Positions 15,801-22,183 of a stretch of DNA of 40,452 bases are shown here, in pieces. This DNA is from JANOGU01 sp964602115 (GTDB taxonomy: Bacteria > Pseudomonadota > Alphaproteobacteria > Rhodobacterales > Rhodobacteraceae), in contig CAZRQN010000009.1 of NCBI GenBank assembly GCA_964602115.1, positions 1-40,452 of the forward strand, in the 5' to 3' direction. A program made the position numbers and the translations under genes. Position 1 is the stretch's first letter; every line of letters starts with the position of its first letter. The notes beneath the pieces were generated by a model. It was not told the DNA's origin. It did not search any database and was given only the letters and a program-made list of their open reading frames with translations.

Positions 15801-18102
15801 CGGATTTCAGCAGCGCGGCGAAGGTGCCCGCCGGGTCCTGTCCGGCGACATTGGCCCGCATGTCGTCATAGACCTTGGTGGCCTTGTCGAAATCGGCGGC
15901 CATCCCGTCCAGCGCTGCGGTGTCCTTCAGCTTGCCGAGCCCCTCGGTCGCATCCGCTGCGGTCTTGGCCTCCGCCGCACGTTTCTCCGCCTCGGTGGCA
16001 TTGGCCAGTGCGCCCTTGAAGTCCTTGTTCAGCGCCTGGGTCGCAGCAGTGGCCAGAAGCGCCTCGGCCTGCTTGAGCGCCGGCGCGGCCCCGGCCTTCG
16101 GCTTGAGGTCGGCCACGGTCTTGGCCACCGCGTCGCGCTTGGTGAAATAGGCCAGGCAGGCATCGGCCGTGGCGGTCAGCGTCGGCCAGGTCGGCTTGGA
16201 GCGGTTCAGAAGGGCGGCAGCCGTCGAATGGCGGCCCGACGCGGCCTCGGACTTGGCCGAAGCGAGGTCGCGCTCCATCGCCAGGTATTGTTCCTCGATC
16301 CCCGGCCGGCCCTTGTGCGCCTTGTAGATCGCCAGCTGAACCTCGAAGGGCGGCAACGCGGTGACATAGGCGCCGGCTGCGGCAAGGCTGGTCTGGAGGA
16401 ACTGCACGCGGTCCAGCAGGGGTGACAAGAGCCTTGCCGAGACTGCGTAGTCCTTGGTCACGCCGATCTTGGCAGCGGCGTATTCGGTTTTCCACTTGTC
16501 GATGTCTGCCTGCATCACCGCGCGGGTGGCGGCGGGAAGTCCGTCGATCGCGGCAATGATCGGGTCGCAATTGGCGATGTAGGTATCGTAGTCCTTCTTC
16601 ATCTGGTCCAGCCGGGCGATCTTGTCCTCCAGCGGCGGGATCAGGTCGAGCTTCTTGACGGCCTCGGCAAATTTCTCTGCAGCGGCAAGCGCCTGCGCAT
16701 CGGTGAGCAGTTTCTTCTGCTCGACGATCAGCTTTTCCACTTCGGCCACGGGATGCGGCCCCGGGCCATGTGCATTCACCGTCGCCTGTCGCTGCGCCAG
16801 GATGGTGTTGTAGTGCGCCAGGCCGTCGGCCAGCGCCTCGACATCGTCGCAGCGCTTGTAAAGCGGCTTGAGGTCAGCCAGCGCCTCCTTCGGCTTGCCG
16901 GCGTTTGCCTTGGCCACCGCCTTGTCGCGGTCGGCCTTGATCGCGTCGATCTTGGGCTTCACCTGCGGCACCGCGCCCGACTGGGCATGGCGCTCGACCG
17001 GCACGAGGCGCAGGTTGAAGAGGTCCAGAGCCTTCTTCCATTCGTCGGCGTCCTTGGCGTCGGCCGCCGGGGCCGGGGCCGGGGCCTTGGCCGCGTCGGG
17101 CGGTGCCGCCGCCCCGCCGGGCGGTGCCGGCGCCGCAGCGGGCATCGGCGGCTCGGCCGATCCCGCGCCGGCCGCGCCCCCGGCAGGGGCGGCGGAAACG
17201 GGCAGGTCCTCGGCCGCCCGTTGCGCGCCGGACTCTGCCGCGACGCCCTTGACCGGTACCGCTTCCGCAGTCGCCTCGCCCTGGCTGCTCTGGATCAGCT
17301 TGACCAGCATCGGAATCGACTTGATCGCCGCAGCGAAGTCGGGTTTCGGCCCGGAGGCCTTGCTCTGGGCAAAGGACCAGACCGCCGAGATCTTTCCCGC
17401 CGCCGCCGATTTCACCGCCACGGCGGCATCGACCATGGGCTTCAGCTTCGCGGCGGCCTCTTCCCAGCGGGCCTTGTCCTCCTCGGCGAGCTTCACCGCC
17501 GCCATCGCGTCCGCGATCTGCTTTTCGATGGCCGGCACCGCCCCGAGCGCGCTTGACGCATCCCCGGCTGCAGCCTTCTCGGCCGCCGCCGTCAGCGCTT
17601 CCCGCGCCGCCGTCAGGTCGATGGCGGGCGTTGACGCCGCCTGATCCAGCGCGGCCTGGAGGCGAGCCTTCTCGGCGGCCCATTTCTCGGCGGCCGGATC
17701 GACTGCCGCGCCTTCGGGCCCGTCGGTGTCTTCGGGGTCGGCGTCTTCCTCAAGGAGGTTACCCTCCGCATCGAGCAGCTGGATCTTGGATTTGACACCG
17801 GCCAGCTTCAGCAGCTCGCGGGTCTTGCGGGCCAGGCCGGCCGGAATGTCGGGATCGACGCAGGAGAGCTTCACGATCTTGCCCTCGACCGCCATCGTAC
17901 CCCAGGCGAGCTTGTTGGTTTCGCCCGCCTGTTTGGCCTCGCGCTTCATCGCTTCGGCGTTCTTGGTTTTGTGGGTGGCAAGGACCGTGGTCGCGGCTTC
18001 CTTGCCGAGGCACAGAGCAAAGGAAAGCTCGCGCTTGCGCGCGTCGGCGATGGCGGACTTGAGCTGATCAACGACGTCCTTGGCGAGTTCCTTTGCCGGC
18101 AT
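12874..18102 (-). CDS. Giant helical-repeat protein with C-terminal lethal-factor-like zinc metallopeptidase domain
   Basis: 1,742 residues. An N-terminal alpha/beta domain (about 1-125) contains FALCLGKEAATTVLATHKTK, a LAWGTMAVEGKIVKLSC strand pair, and a short acidic end. A helical region follows, with a Pro/Ala linker at about 297-348, and then helical hairpin repeats to about 1,430. These repeats have a recurring shape such as GKPKEALADLKPLYKRCDD and EKFAEAVKKLDLIPPLEDKI. The last ~290 residues form a zincin: HEVGH at 1574-1578 followed by AVDDKHGY, and then Tyr1708-x6-Glu1715 in EWFAE. This matches the arrangement in anthrax lethal factor (HEFGHAVDD; Tyr728-x6-Glu735 in EFFAE, from memory), although the spacing between the motifs is about 90 residues longer. 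His1574, His1578 and Glu1715 would bind zinc, with Glu1575 as the general base. No signal peptide is present. GGAGGG is 7 nt before the ATG. Target and export route are unknown. Confidence 0.85.
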   Translation of the reverse strand: MPAKELAKDVVDQLKSAIADARKRELSFALCLGKEAATTVLATHKTKNAEAMKREAKQAGETNKLAWGTMAVEGKIVKLSCVDPDIPAGLARKTRELLKLAGVKSKIQLLDAEGNLLEEDADPEDTDGPEGAAVDPAAEKWAAEKARLQAALDQAASTPAIDLTAAREALTAAAEKAAAGDASSALGAVPAIEKQIADAMAAVKLAEEDKARWEEAAAKLKPMVDAAVAVKSAAAGKISAVWSFAQSKASGPKPDFAAAIKSIPMLVKLIQSSQGEATAEAVPVKGVAAESGAQRAAEDLPVSAAPAGGAAGAGSAEPPMPAAAPAPPGGAAAPPDAAKAPAPAPAADAKDADEWKKALDLFNLRLVPVERHAQSGAVPQVKPKIDAIKADRDKAVAKANAGKPKEALADLKPLYKRCDDVEALADGLAHYNTILAQRQATVNAHGPGPHPVAEVEKLIVEQKKLLTDAQALAAAEKFAEAVKKLDLIPPLEDKIARLDQMKKDYDTYIANCDPIIAAIDGLPAATRAVMQADIDKWKTEYAAAKIGVTKDYAVSARLLSPLLDRVQFLQTSLAAAGAYVTALPPFEVQLAIYKAHKGRPGIEEQYLAMERDLASAKSEAASGRHSTAAALLNRSKPTWPTLTATADACLAYFTKRDAVAKTVADLKPKAGAAPALKQAEALLATAATQALNKDFKGALANATEAEKRAAEAKTAADATEGLGKLKDTAALDGMAADFDKATKVYDDMRANVAGQDPAGTFAALLKSADAEAKKAKDEKGKPKPDFARARKSLDAAIKILEGALVKILGKGPFERHLADAKTQATALPGKNADNIIKTAIATVNQRIKEAEALANGPKFDYPAGEVKLTDAKKVADKADADATAWPQVKADRAATVAVKGQITAAGAPVVKLMAKRTKDLDAILKEVDAALKKNDLATAGASAARGAALAGPTTADVVTCAAFDTRRKNFFTNWLPTIAGPGKEAGAPALAKARKKLAEAEAMMAQGMFDGGNRMLSEVSWAVQEADAAIKANATYEPARKAADTKIKAVAKVRNAAIEEPLKAVEKEYADGLALAKERKYVPAQTIMTAIPPKLDKLPARAKDWAKFAEARKPAEAKLKAAEAHKNKAVIEPLTTRLRARFDAAVKQAEGGDAGPPAAEMKAILPEAAEAIKTADSSAAFAKQQAALGNAGPSKAMLAEAKKRRDKLATLPQAAAAKPDLDFVASEIAAIEAGGLAPDVAKSRFKGATDALTRAEVAIQQAKMIGGSVKAARDQVNALKGHAQKDYIAPEIAKLEADITAAEAQGNAPAGAGAATKAVEVIMKAVADTKKMADDQAAYLVLRASPEVEPAVETLDKHKQRYAIKPALDTIRAKLKSAADQSAAKKPAESLKLCQEVKDLILSSRVMADMRENDATKPPSVADIKAILAQPNGQQQLDAMMDGLEPNAKRAILRVAFEARFGVKLRDFADAARTVENPDGNKDGPNIQRFYDIMSHLPAKDVVFNDSMREFQITPGGGSFYEDGAKKNVVMNEGDAAKSGAYGFGQEHEVGGADPECQPANKDEVSFFSWNTMHEVGHAVDDKHGYMEKNQARPDHGGWTNYVRNIKPIAAVLAGHFKYDETYCAQYLAHNANAALPPPPKGTQPEDWESRRVAMRAYVDMAGVGNNPWSNNATAAKLAIAGVVYQESYPNSWTSYALAARKQGMTGYQFRAPGEWFAELYAAYHAGKLKPTHPAVGWLKAL

Positions 18103-18247
18103 GGCCGTACCCTCCAGAATGCGCTTTCCAATATGCCGCCGATCCTGACACCCGTGAGACCTGCTCGCAAGGTTGCAATCGCCCCTGCGATCCGGGTTGA
18201 CGCCTTCGGCGCCGGGGCCGACACTGAAGGCCCGGACCGGGGGACCG

Positions 18248-18718
18248 ATGCGCCACCTTCCTCACATCGCCGCAGCAGCTTTGGCCCTTGGCCTCACGGC
18301 GGTTTGGGCCTTGCCCGTGGTTCGGCCACAGCCCGCCGCTCCAACCCCTCTGCTCGTGAACGGAGACCCGATGCCAACGCCGTCGCCCCAGGATCTCTCG
18401 GGCCAATGGGAGGTCACCGAACTGGCGGGAGCGTCCCTGCTCCCCGACAGTCCGCCGACGCTGGTGTTCGGGCCCGACGGAGTGTCAGGCTTCGCTGGTT
18501 GCAATCAGTTTTCCGCCACGCTGTCCGTTCAGGACGGCAATCTGGTCTTTGGTCCGATGGCGATGACGAAGATGGCCTGCGGAGAGGCCGAGATGGCCGT
18601 GGAGATCGCCATGATAAGCGCGCTGGAGCGGATCAATGCCGCGACGCTCGAAGCTGACGGCACGCTGGCGCTGACCGGCTACGGACAGCCGATGATCCGG
18701 GCGACGCCTGCGAAGTAA
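18248..18718 (+). CDS. META domain protein (HslJ-like), secreted
   Basis: A 156-residue protein with an N-terminal signal-like hydrophobic segment (about residues 6-23) and a Pro-rich linker, then one META domain (about 48-150). The domain shows SGQWEVTELAG, PTLVFGPDGVSGFAGCNQFSA with the GCN turn at 84-86, and FGPMAMTKMAC with Cys111. The two cysteines, 85 and 111, could form a disulfide in the periplasm. E. coli HslJ is linked to heat and novobiocin resistance; the biochemical role of META domains is unknown. The ATG at 18248 was chosen because it starts the signal peptide, with a G-rich site nearby. It is divergent from the giant-protein gene (145 bp between), so the two may share a control region. 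Confidence 0.87.
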   Translation: MRHLPHIAAAALALGLTAVWALPVVRPQPAAPTPLLVNGDPMPTPSPQDLSGQWEVTELAGASLLPDSPPTLVFGPDGVSGFAGCNQFSATLSVQDGNLVFGPMAMTKMACGEAEMAVEIAMISALERINAATLEADGTLALTGYGQPMIRATPAK

Positions 18719-19141
18719 GGATGTGCGCAACATGGCGTAGTCCTGCCCGAAGGCAGGATTGCGCAAGCTGACCGACTCCAAGCTCGCCCGCGCGCTGGCG
18801 GGTAAGCATGGATTCGCCGCTGACGCGGGAAAGATCTTCAAGGTCTGCGGTGGTCGGGCGGCGAACCGCCTGCGGGCACCGGTCGGATGGGTGATGCCGG
18901 TGTTGCCGACGCCCGTGCCGGCATTGTCTCGAACGATGTCCCGCGCGCATTTCGCGGGTAGCGCCCCGCCTGGGGGAAGGTCGCGGCCGATCGTTCGGAT
19001 TGTCCCGAATTTTCGCGGCCGGCGGGCAAAGGACCCATTCGGCGCCCTTTCTGGTTAACCACCCGGCAAGCACGATTGCCGAAGTCTCCCCACTGGGCGC
19101 GTCTCTCGCCCAGGGCCGCTGCGGCAGAACGGGGATTGGCA
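18719..19141. other. Intergenic stretch with a nested hairpin, no supported gene
   Basis: A 423-bp region between the META gene and the nucleotide-sugar dehydratase gene. It carries a nested inverted repeat at 18724-18765 and a small hairpin CGGCAA/TTGCCG at 19064-19081. A 99-codon plus-strand frame (18759-19058) begins inside the hairpin and resembles nothing recognised. It may contain the promoter of the dehydratase gene, but no convincing -35/-10 pair was identified. Confidence 0.6.
18724..18765 (+). terminator. Nested hairpin after the META gene
   Basis: The inner stem TCCTGCC/GGCAGGA (18741-18747 and 18752-18758) has the stable CGAA tetraloop. The outer stem TGCGCAA/TTGCGCA (18724-18730 and 18759-18765) surrounds it, leaving a one-sided 10-nt bulge. 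It starts 6 nt after the META stop. There is no U-run. Probably the transcript end or a 3' protective structure; a degenerate palindromic repeat element is the alternative. Confidence 0.5.
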
Positions 19142-21076
19142 ATGGACTTCGTGCAAATCGGGCTCGGCCGGCTGCGTGTCGCGGTGCAACGACTGGCCGT
19201 CAGCCTGACCCGGTCGCAGAAGCGGGCGGTTCTCCTGCTTCTGGACAGCCAGCTTGCCGTCCTTGTTGCCGGGTGTTCGGCCTTGTCCCTTGGCCTTCCC
19301 TTCCCCACCGCCGCCGGACTTGGGCTCGCCGCCATCCTCGGGGCGGTGGCGTCGCATCTGGGTGGCCTGTCCCGGATCAAGCTCGGCGCCTTCGCCCTGC
19401 GCGGCCTTGGGCCCTTTGCCTTCGCCGCCGCCGGCACCGGTGCGGCACTGGCCCTGGCCGGCGGCGCGCCCTTGTCCGGCCGGGGAGCTGCGGCGGTGGC
19501 GGTGTTTGCCTTCGCCTTCGTCGCGGCGGCCGTGGCGCAGCGGCTCACGCTGCGCGGGCTCCTGCGCTGGGCGGCGCGGCAGGGCCACCGTCGGCCGGTG
19601 CTGATCTGGGGCGCCGGCGAAACCGGCGCCCGCCTCGCGGCGGCCCTGCATGCCGATCCTGCGATTGCTGCGGCCGCCTTCATCGATCCCGATCCCGCGC
19701 TCCAGGGGCTGCGCGTGGCCGGGCTTGCTGTCCACCCGCCGGAGGGGATCGCCGCGCTGGCCAAAGCGACAGGCGCCGACCGGGTGCTGCTTGCGGTGCC
19801 GGAGCAATCGGCCCGGCGACAGGCGGAAATTGCTGCCGGCCTCGCCGCCGCCGGAATCGAGGTGATGGCGGTTCCCAGCTTCGCCCAGATCGCCGGAGAA
19901 ACTGCGCCGGGGGCAAGCCTTCTGCCGGTCGCCGCCGCGCGGGTGCTGGGGCGCAGCGCCGCCTGCCCCGAGCTTTCAGCCGCCGCGCCGGTCTATCGCG
20001 GCGCTGCGGTCATGGTGACGGGTGCCGGCGGCTCGGTCGGCGCGGAACTGTGTCGCCAGCTGATCGGGATGCGCCCCCGGCGGATCGTCCTGTTCGATCT
20101 GTCCGAAGCCGCGCTCTACGCCATCGACGCCGAACTTCATGCCCGCGACGACATCGCCGGGATCGAAATTGTCTCCGCCATCGGCAGCGTCACCGACGGG
20201 CCGGCCTGCGCGCGCCTGATCCGGCGGCATGGCGTCGGGATCGTGCTGCATGCCGCAGCCTACAAGCATGTGCCGCTGGTGGAGGGCAGTCCGCTCGCCG
20301 GGCTGACCACCAACGTGCTGGGCACACGCTGTCTGGCCGAGGTGGCCTTGCAGGGCGGGGTCGAGCGTTTCGTCTTCGTCTCCACCGACAAGGCGGTGCG
20401 TCCCGTCGGGGTGATGGGCCTGTCCAAGCGTCTTGCCGAATGCGCCCTCCAGGATCTCGCCCGGGTTCCTTCCGCCGCCGCGCTGGCCATCGTGCGCTTC
20501 GGCAATGTGCTCGACAGTTCCGGCTCGGTCGTGCCCAGGTTCCGCCAGCAGATCGCACGCGGCGGTCCGGTGACGCTGACGCACGAGGATGCGACCCGCT
20601 ATTTCATGACCCTGGCCGAGGCGGCGCGGCTGGTGCTGCTGGCGGGCGCCACGGCCGCTCCGGGAAAGGCGGAGATCTTCGCGCTCGACATGGGTGCGCC
20701 GATCCGGATCCGCGACCTGGCAGAACGGATGATCGCCGCCGCAGGCCGTTCCCTTCTGGGCCCGGACAACCCGACAGGGGAGATCGCCATCCGCGTGACC
20801 GGCCTTCGCCCCGGCGAAAAGCTGCACGAGGAGCTTTTGATTGCCGGACGGACCGAACCGACCGATCACCCCCGCGTCCTGCGGCTTTGCGAGCCTCCGG
20901 CCCTGCCCGCAGCCCTGCCCGGGGTGCTTGCAGCATTGCGCGCTGCGGCGCTGACCGGCGACTCTGCCGCCGCCCTGGGCGCTGCCAGGGCCTGCCTCGC
21001 CGGCGAGGCAGGTGCGCCCGCGCCGGGCACGGCGCCTCGGCATCTCGCGACCACACCCGCCCGGCTCAGCGCCTGA
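19142..21076 (+). CDS. Polysaccharide biosynthesis nucleotide-sugar dehydratase (WbpM/CapD/PglF type)
   Basis: A 644-residue inner-membrane enzyme of the large short-chain dehydrogenase group that converts UDP-GlcNAc to a 4-keto-6-deoxy sugar for capsule, O-antigen or glycoprotein sugars. It has about four N-terminal membrane helices (residues ~28-145), a first nucleotide-binding fold with WGAGETG (156-162), and the catalytic domain with TGAGGSVG (293-300). STDKAVRPVGVMGLSKRLAE (414 onward) puts Met425 where most relatives of the SDR family have Tyr, and Lys429 after it; this Met form is normal for WbpM-type enzymes. RPGEKLHEELL is near the C-terminus. The ATG at 19142 is the likely start; a TTG at 19076 in frame is possible. 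No other glycan genes are in the window. Confidence 0.9.
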   Translation: MDFVQIGLGRLRVAVQRLAVSLTRSQKRAVLLLLDSQLAVLVAGCSALSLGLPFPTAAGLGLAAILGAVASHLGGLSRIKLGAFALRGLGPFAFAAAGTGAALALAGGAPLSGRGAAAVAVFAFAFVAAAVAQRLTLRGLLRWAARQGHRRPVLIWGAGETGARLAAALHADPAIAAAAFIDPDPALQGLRVAGLAVHPPEGIAALAKATGADRVLLAVPEQSARRQAEIAAGLAAAGIEVMAVPSFAQIAGETAPGASLLPVAAARVLGRSAACPELSAAAPVYRGAAVMVTGAGGSVGAELCRQLIGMRPRRIVLFDLSEAALYAIDAELHARDDIAGIEIVSAIGSVTDGPACARLIRRHGVGIVLHAAAYKHVPLVEGSPLAGLTTNVLGTRCLAEVALQGGVERFVFVSTDKAVRPVGVMGLSKRLAECALQDLARVPSAAALAIVRFGNVLDSSGSVVPRFRQQIARGGPVTLTHEDATRYFMTLAEAARLVLLAGATAAPGKAEIFALDMGAPIRIRDLAERMIAAAGRSLLGPDNPTGEIAIRVTGLRPGEKLHEELLIAGRTEPTDHPRVLRLCEPPALPAALPGVLAALRAAALTGDSAAALGAARACLAGEAGAPAPGTAPRHLATTPARLSA

Positions 21077-21253
21077 TCCGCAGGGCGGCTTGCGAAGCAA
21101 GACCGCTTCCGGCCGGAGCGTCCGAAGTCGCAGGCGCGAGAGGTGGTCCCGACTGCGGATCGCGGCGATTCCGGTCGCGGGACAGCGCGAACCGGCCTAA
21201 GCTCCAGGTCGATCCGGCATCGGCGCGGCAACGGGGAACGGAGCGGGCGCGGC

Positions 21254-22183
21254 ATGGCACCAAGGGGCGGCAGCGGTCCGAAGCATGCGGCGGAAGCGGC
21301 CCGGCCGGCACGGCGCGCCCTGTTGCCCGGCGCCCGCTGGCTTTCCTGGTCCTTGCAGGCGCTGGTGCTGCGCGTCCTGCATGTGATCAACCGCATGTCG
21401 GACCGCGAGCTCAGCCTGATCGCCGCCGGCGTCGCCTTCTTCGGCTTCCTCGCGGTCTTTCCGGCCATCGCCGCCGTCATCGCGCTTTGGGGCTTCGCCG
21501 CCGATCCATCGGCCATCCGCGCCGAGGTTGCGTTGCTGGCCGATGTGCTTCCGGCCGACGCTTTCCGGCTGATCAGCGCCCAGGTGGATGCGCTGCTGGC
21601 CGCCAACAACCGCAATTTCGGCTGGACGACGCTGATCTCGACCGTACTCGCGCTCTGGTCTGCCCGGGCAGGGATCGCGGCGCTGATCCAGGGGATCAAC
21701 GCCATCCACGGCTATCCGCAACGCAACAGCCTCGCGCATACGGCGCTGGCCTTCCTTCTCACCCTGGCACTGATCGGTCTGGTGCTTCTGGCCCTGGCGC
21801 TTCTGGTCGTGGTTCCGGTGGCGATCGCCTTCCTGCCGCTCGGCCCTGCCGATGCCTGGGCGCTTGAACTGGCCAATTTCGGCCTCGGCCTGCTGATGGT
21901 CACCGGGATCGTCGCCATCCTTTACCACATCGGCCCGAACCGCAGCACCCGGCCGCGCCCGCCGCTGTTGTCACGCGGGCTGCTGATCGCGCTGCTGCTC
22001 TGGGCTGCGGTGTCGCGGGGGCTGGTGCTCTACTTCACCAATTTCGCCAGCTACAACCAGGTCTATGGCTCGATCGGTGCGGTGGCGGCACTGCTTCTGT
22101 GGTTCTACTTTTCCGCCTATGCCATCCTTCTCGGCGCCGCCGTCGATGCCGAACGCGCCCAGCGTCGCACCCGCCGTCAGTAG
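21254..22183 (+). CDS. YihY/virulence factor BrkB family membrane protein
   Basis: An inner-membrane protein of about 309 residues with six to seven hydrophobic helices. The family signature is seen as SLIAAGVAFFGFLAVFPAIAAVIALWGF, SARAGIAALIQGINAIHGYPQRNSLAHTALAFLLTL, and LYFTNFASYNQVYGSIGAVAALLLWFYFSAYAILLGAAVDAE. BrkB was once called an RNase BN or serum-resistance factor; the true function of the family is unknown, with transport proposed. The ATG at 21254 was preferred because the earlier in-frame part (from 21143) is low-complexity Arg/Gly/Ser. Its final 7 bases overlap the last 7 bases of tamB on the other strand. Confidence 0.88.
   Translation: MAPRGGSGPKHAAEAARPARRALLPGARWLSWSLQALVLRVLHVINRMSDRELSLIAAGVAFFGFLAVFPAIAAVIALWGFAADPSAIRAEVALLADVLPADAFRLISAQVDALLAANNRNFGWTTLISTVLALWSARAGIAALIQGINAIHGYPQRNSLAHTALAFLLTLALIGLVLLALALLVVVPVAIAFLPLGPADAWALELANFGLGLLMVTGIVAILYHIGPNRSTRPRPPLLSRGLLIALLLWAAVSRGLVLYFTNFASYNQVYGSIGAVAALLLWFYFSAYAILLGAAVDAERAQRRTRRQ

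Noticed and set aside
9870..18102. Prophage, T6SS or extracellular contractile injection system
   Set aside because: No tail tube, sheath, baseplate, spike, ATPase, integrase or capsid gene can be seen around the large protein.
18759..19058. Possible 99-codon gene after the META gene
   Set aside because: Starts inside the hairpin with TTG, no ribosome site, no recognisable family.
19000..21867. 955-codon plus-strand frame
   Set aside because: Arg/Gly/Pro-rich shadow of the dehydratase and YihY-like genes in another frame.
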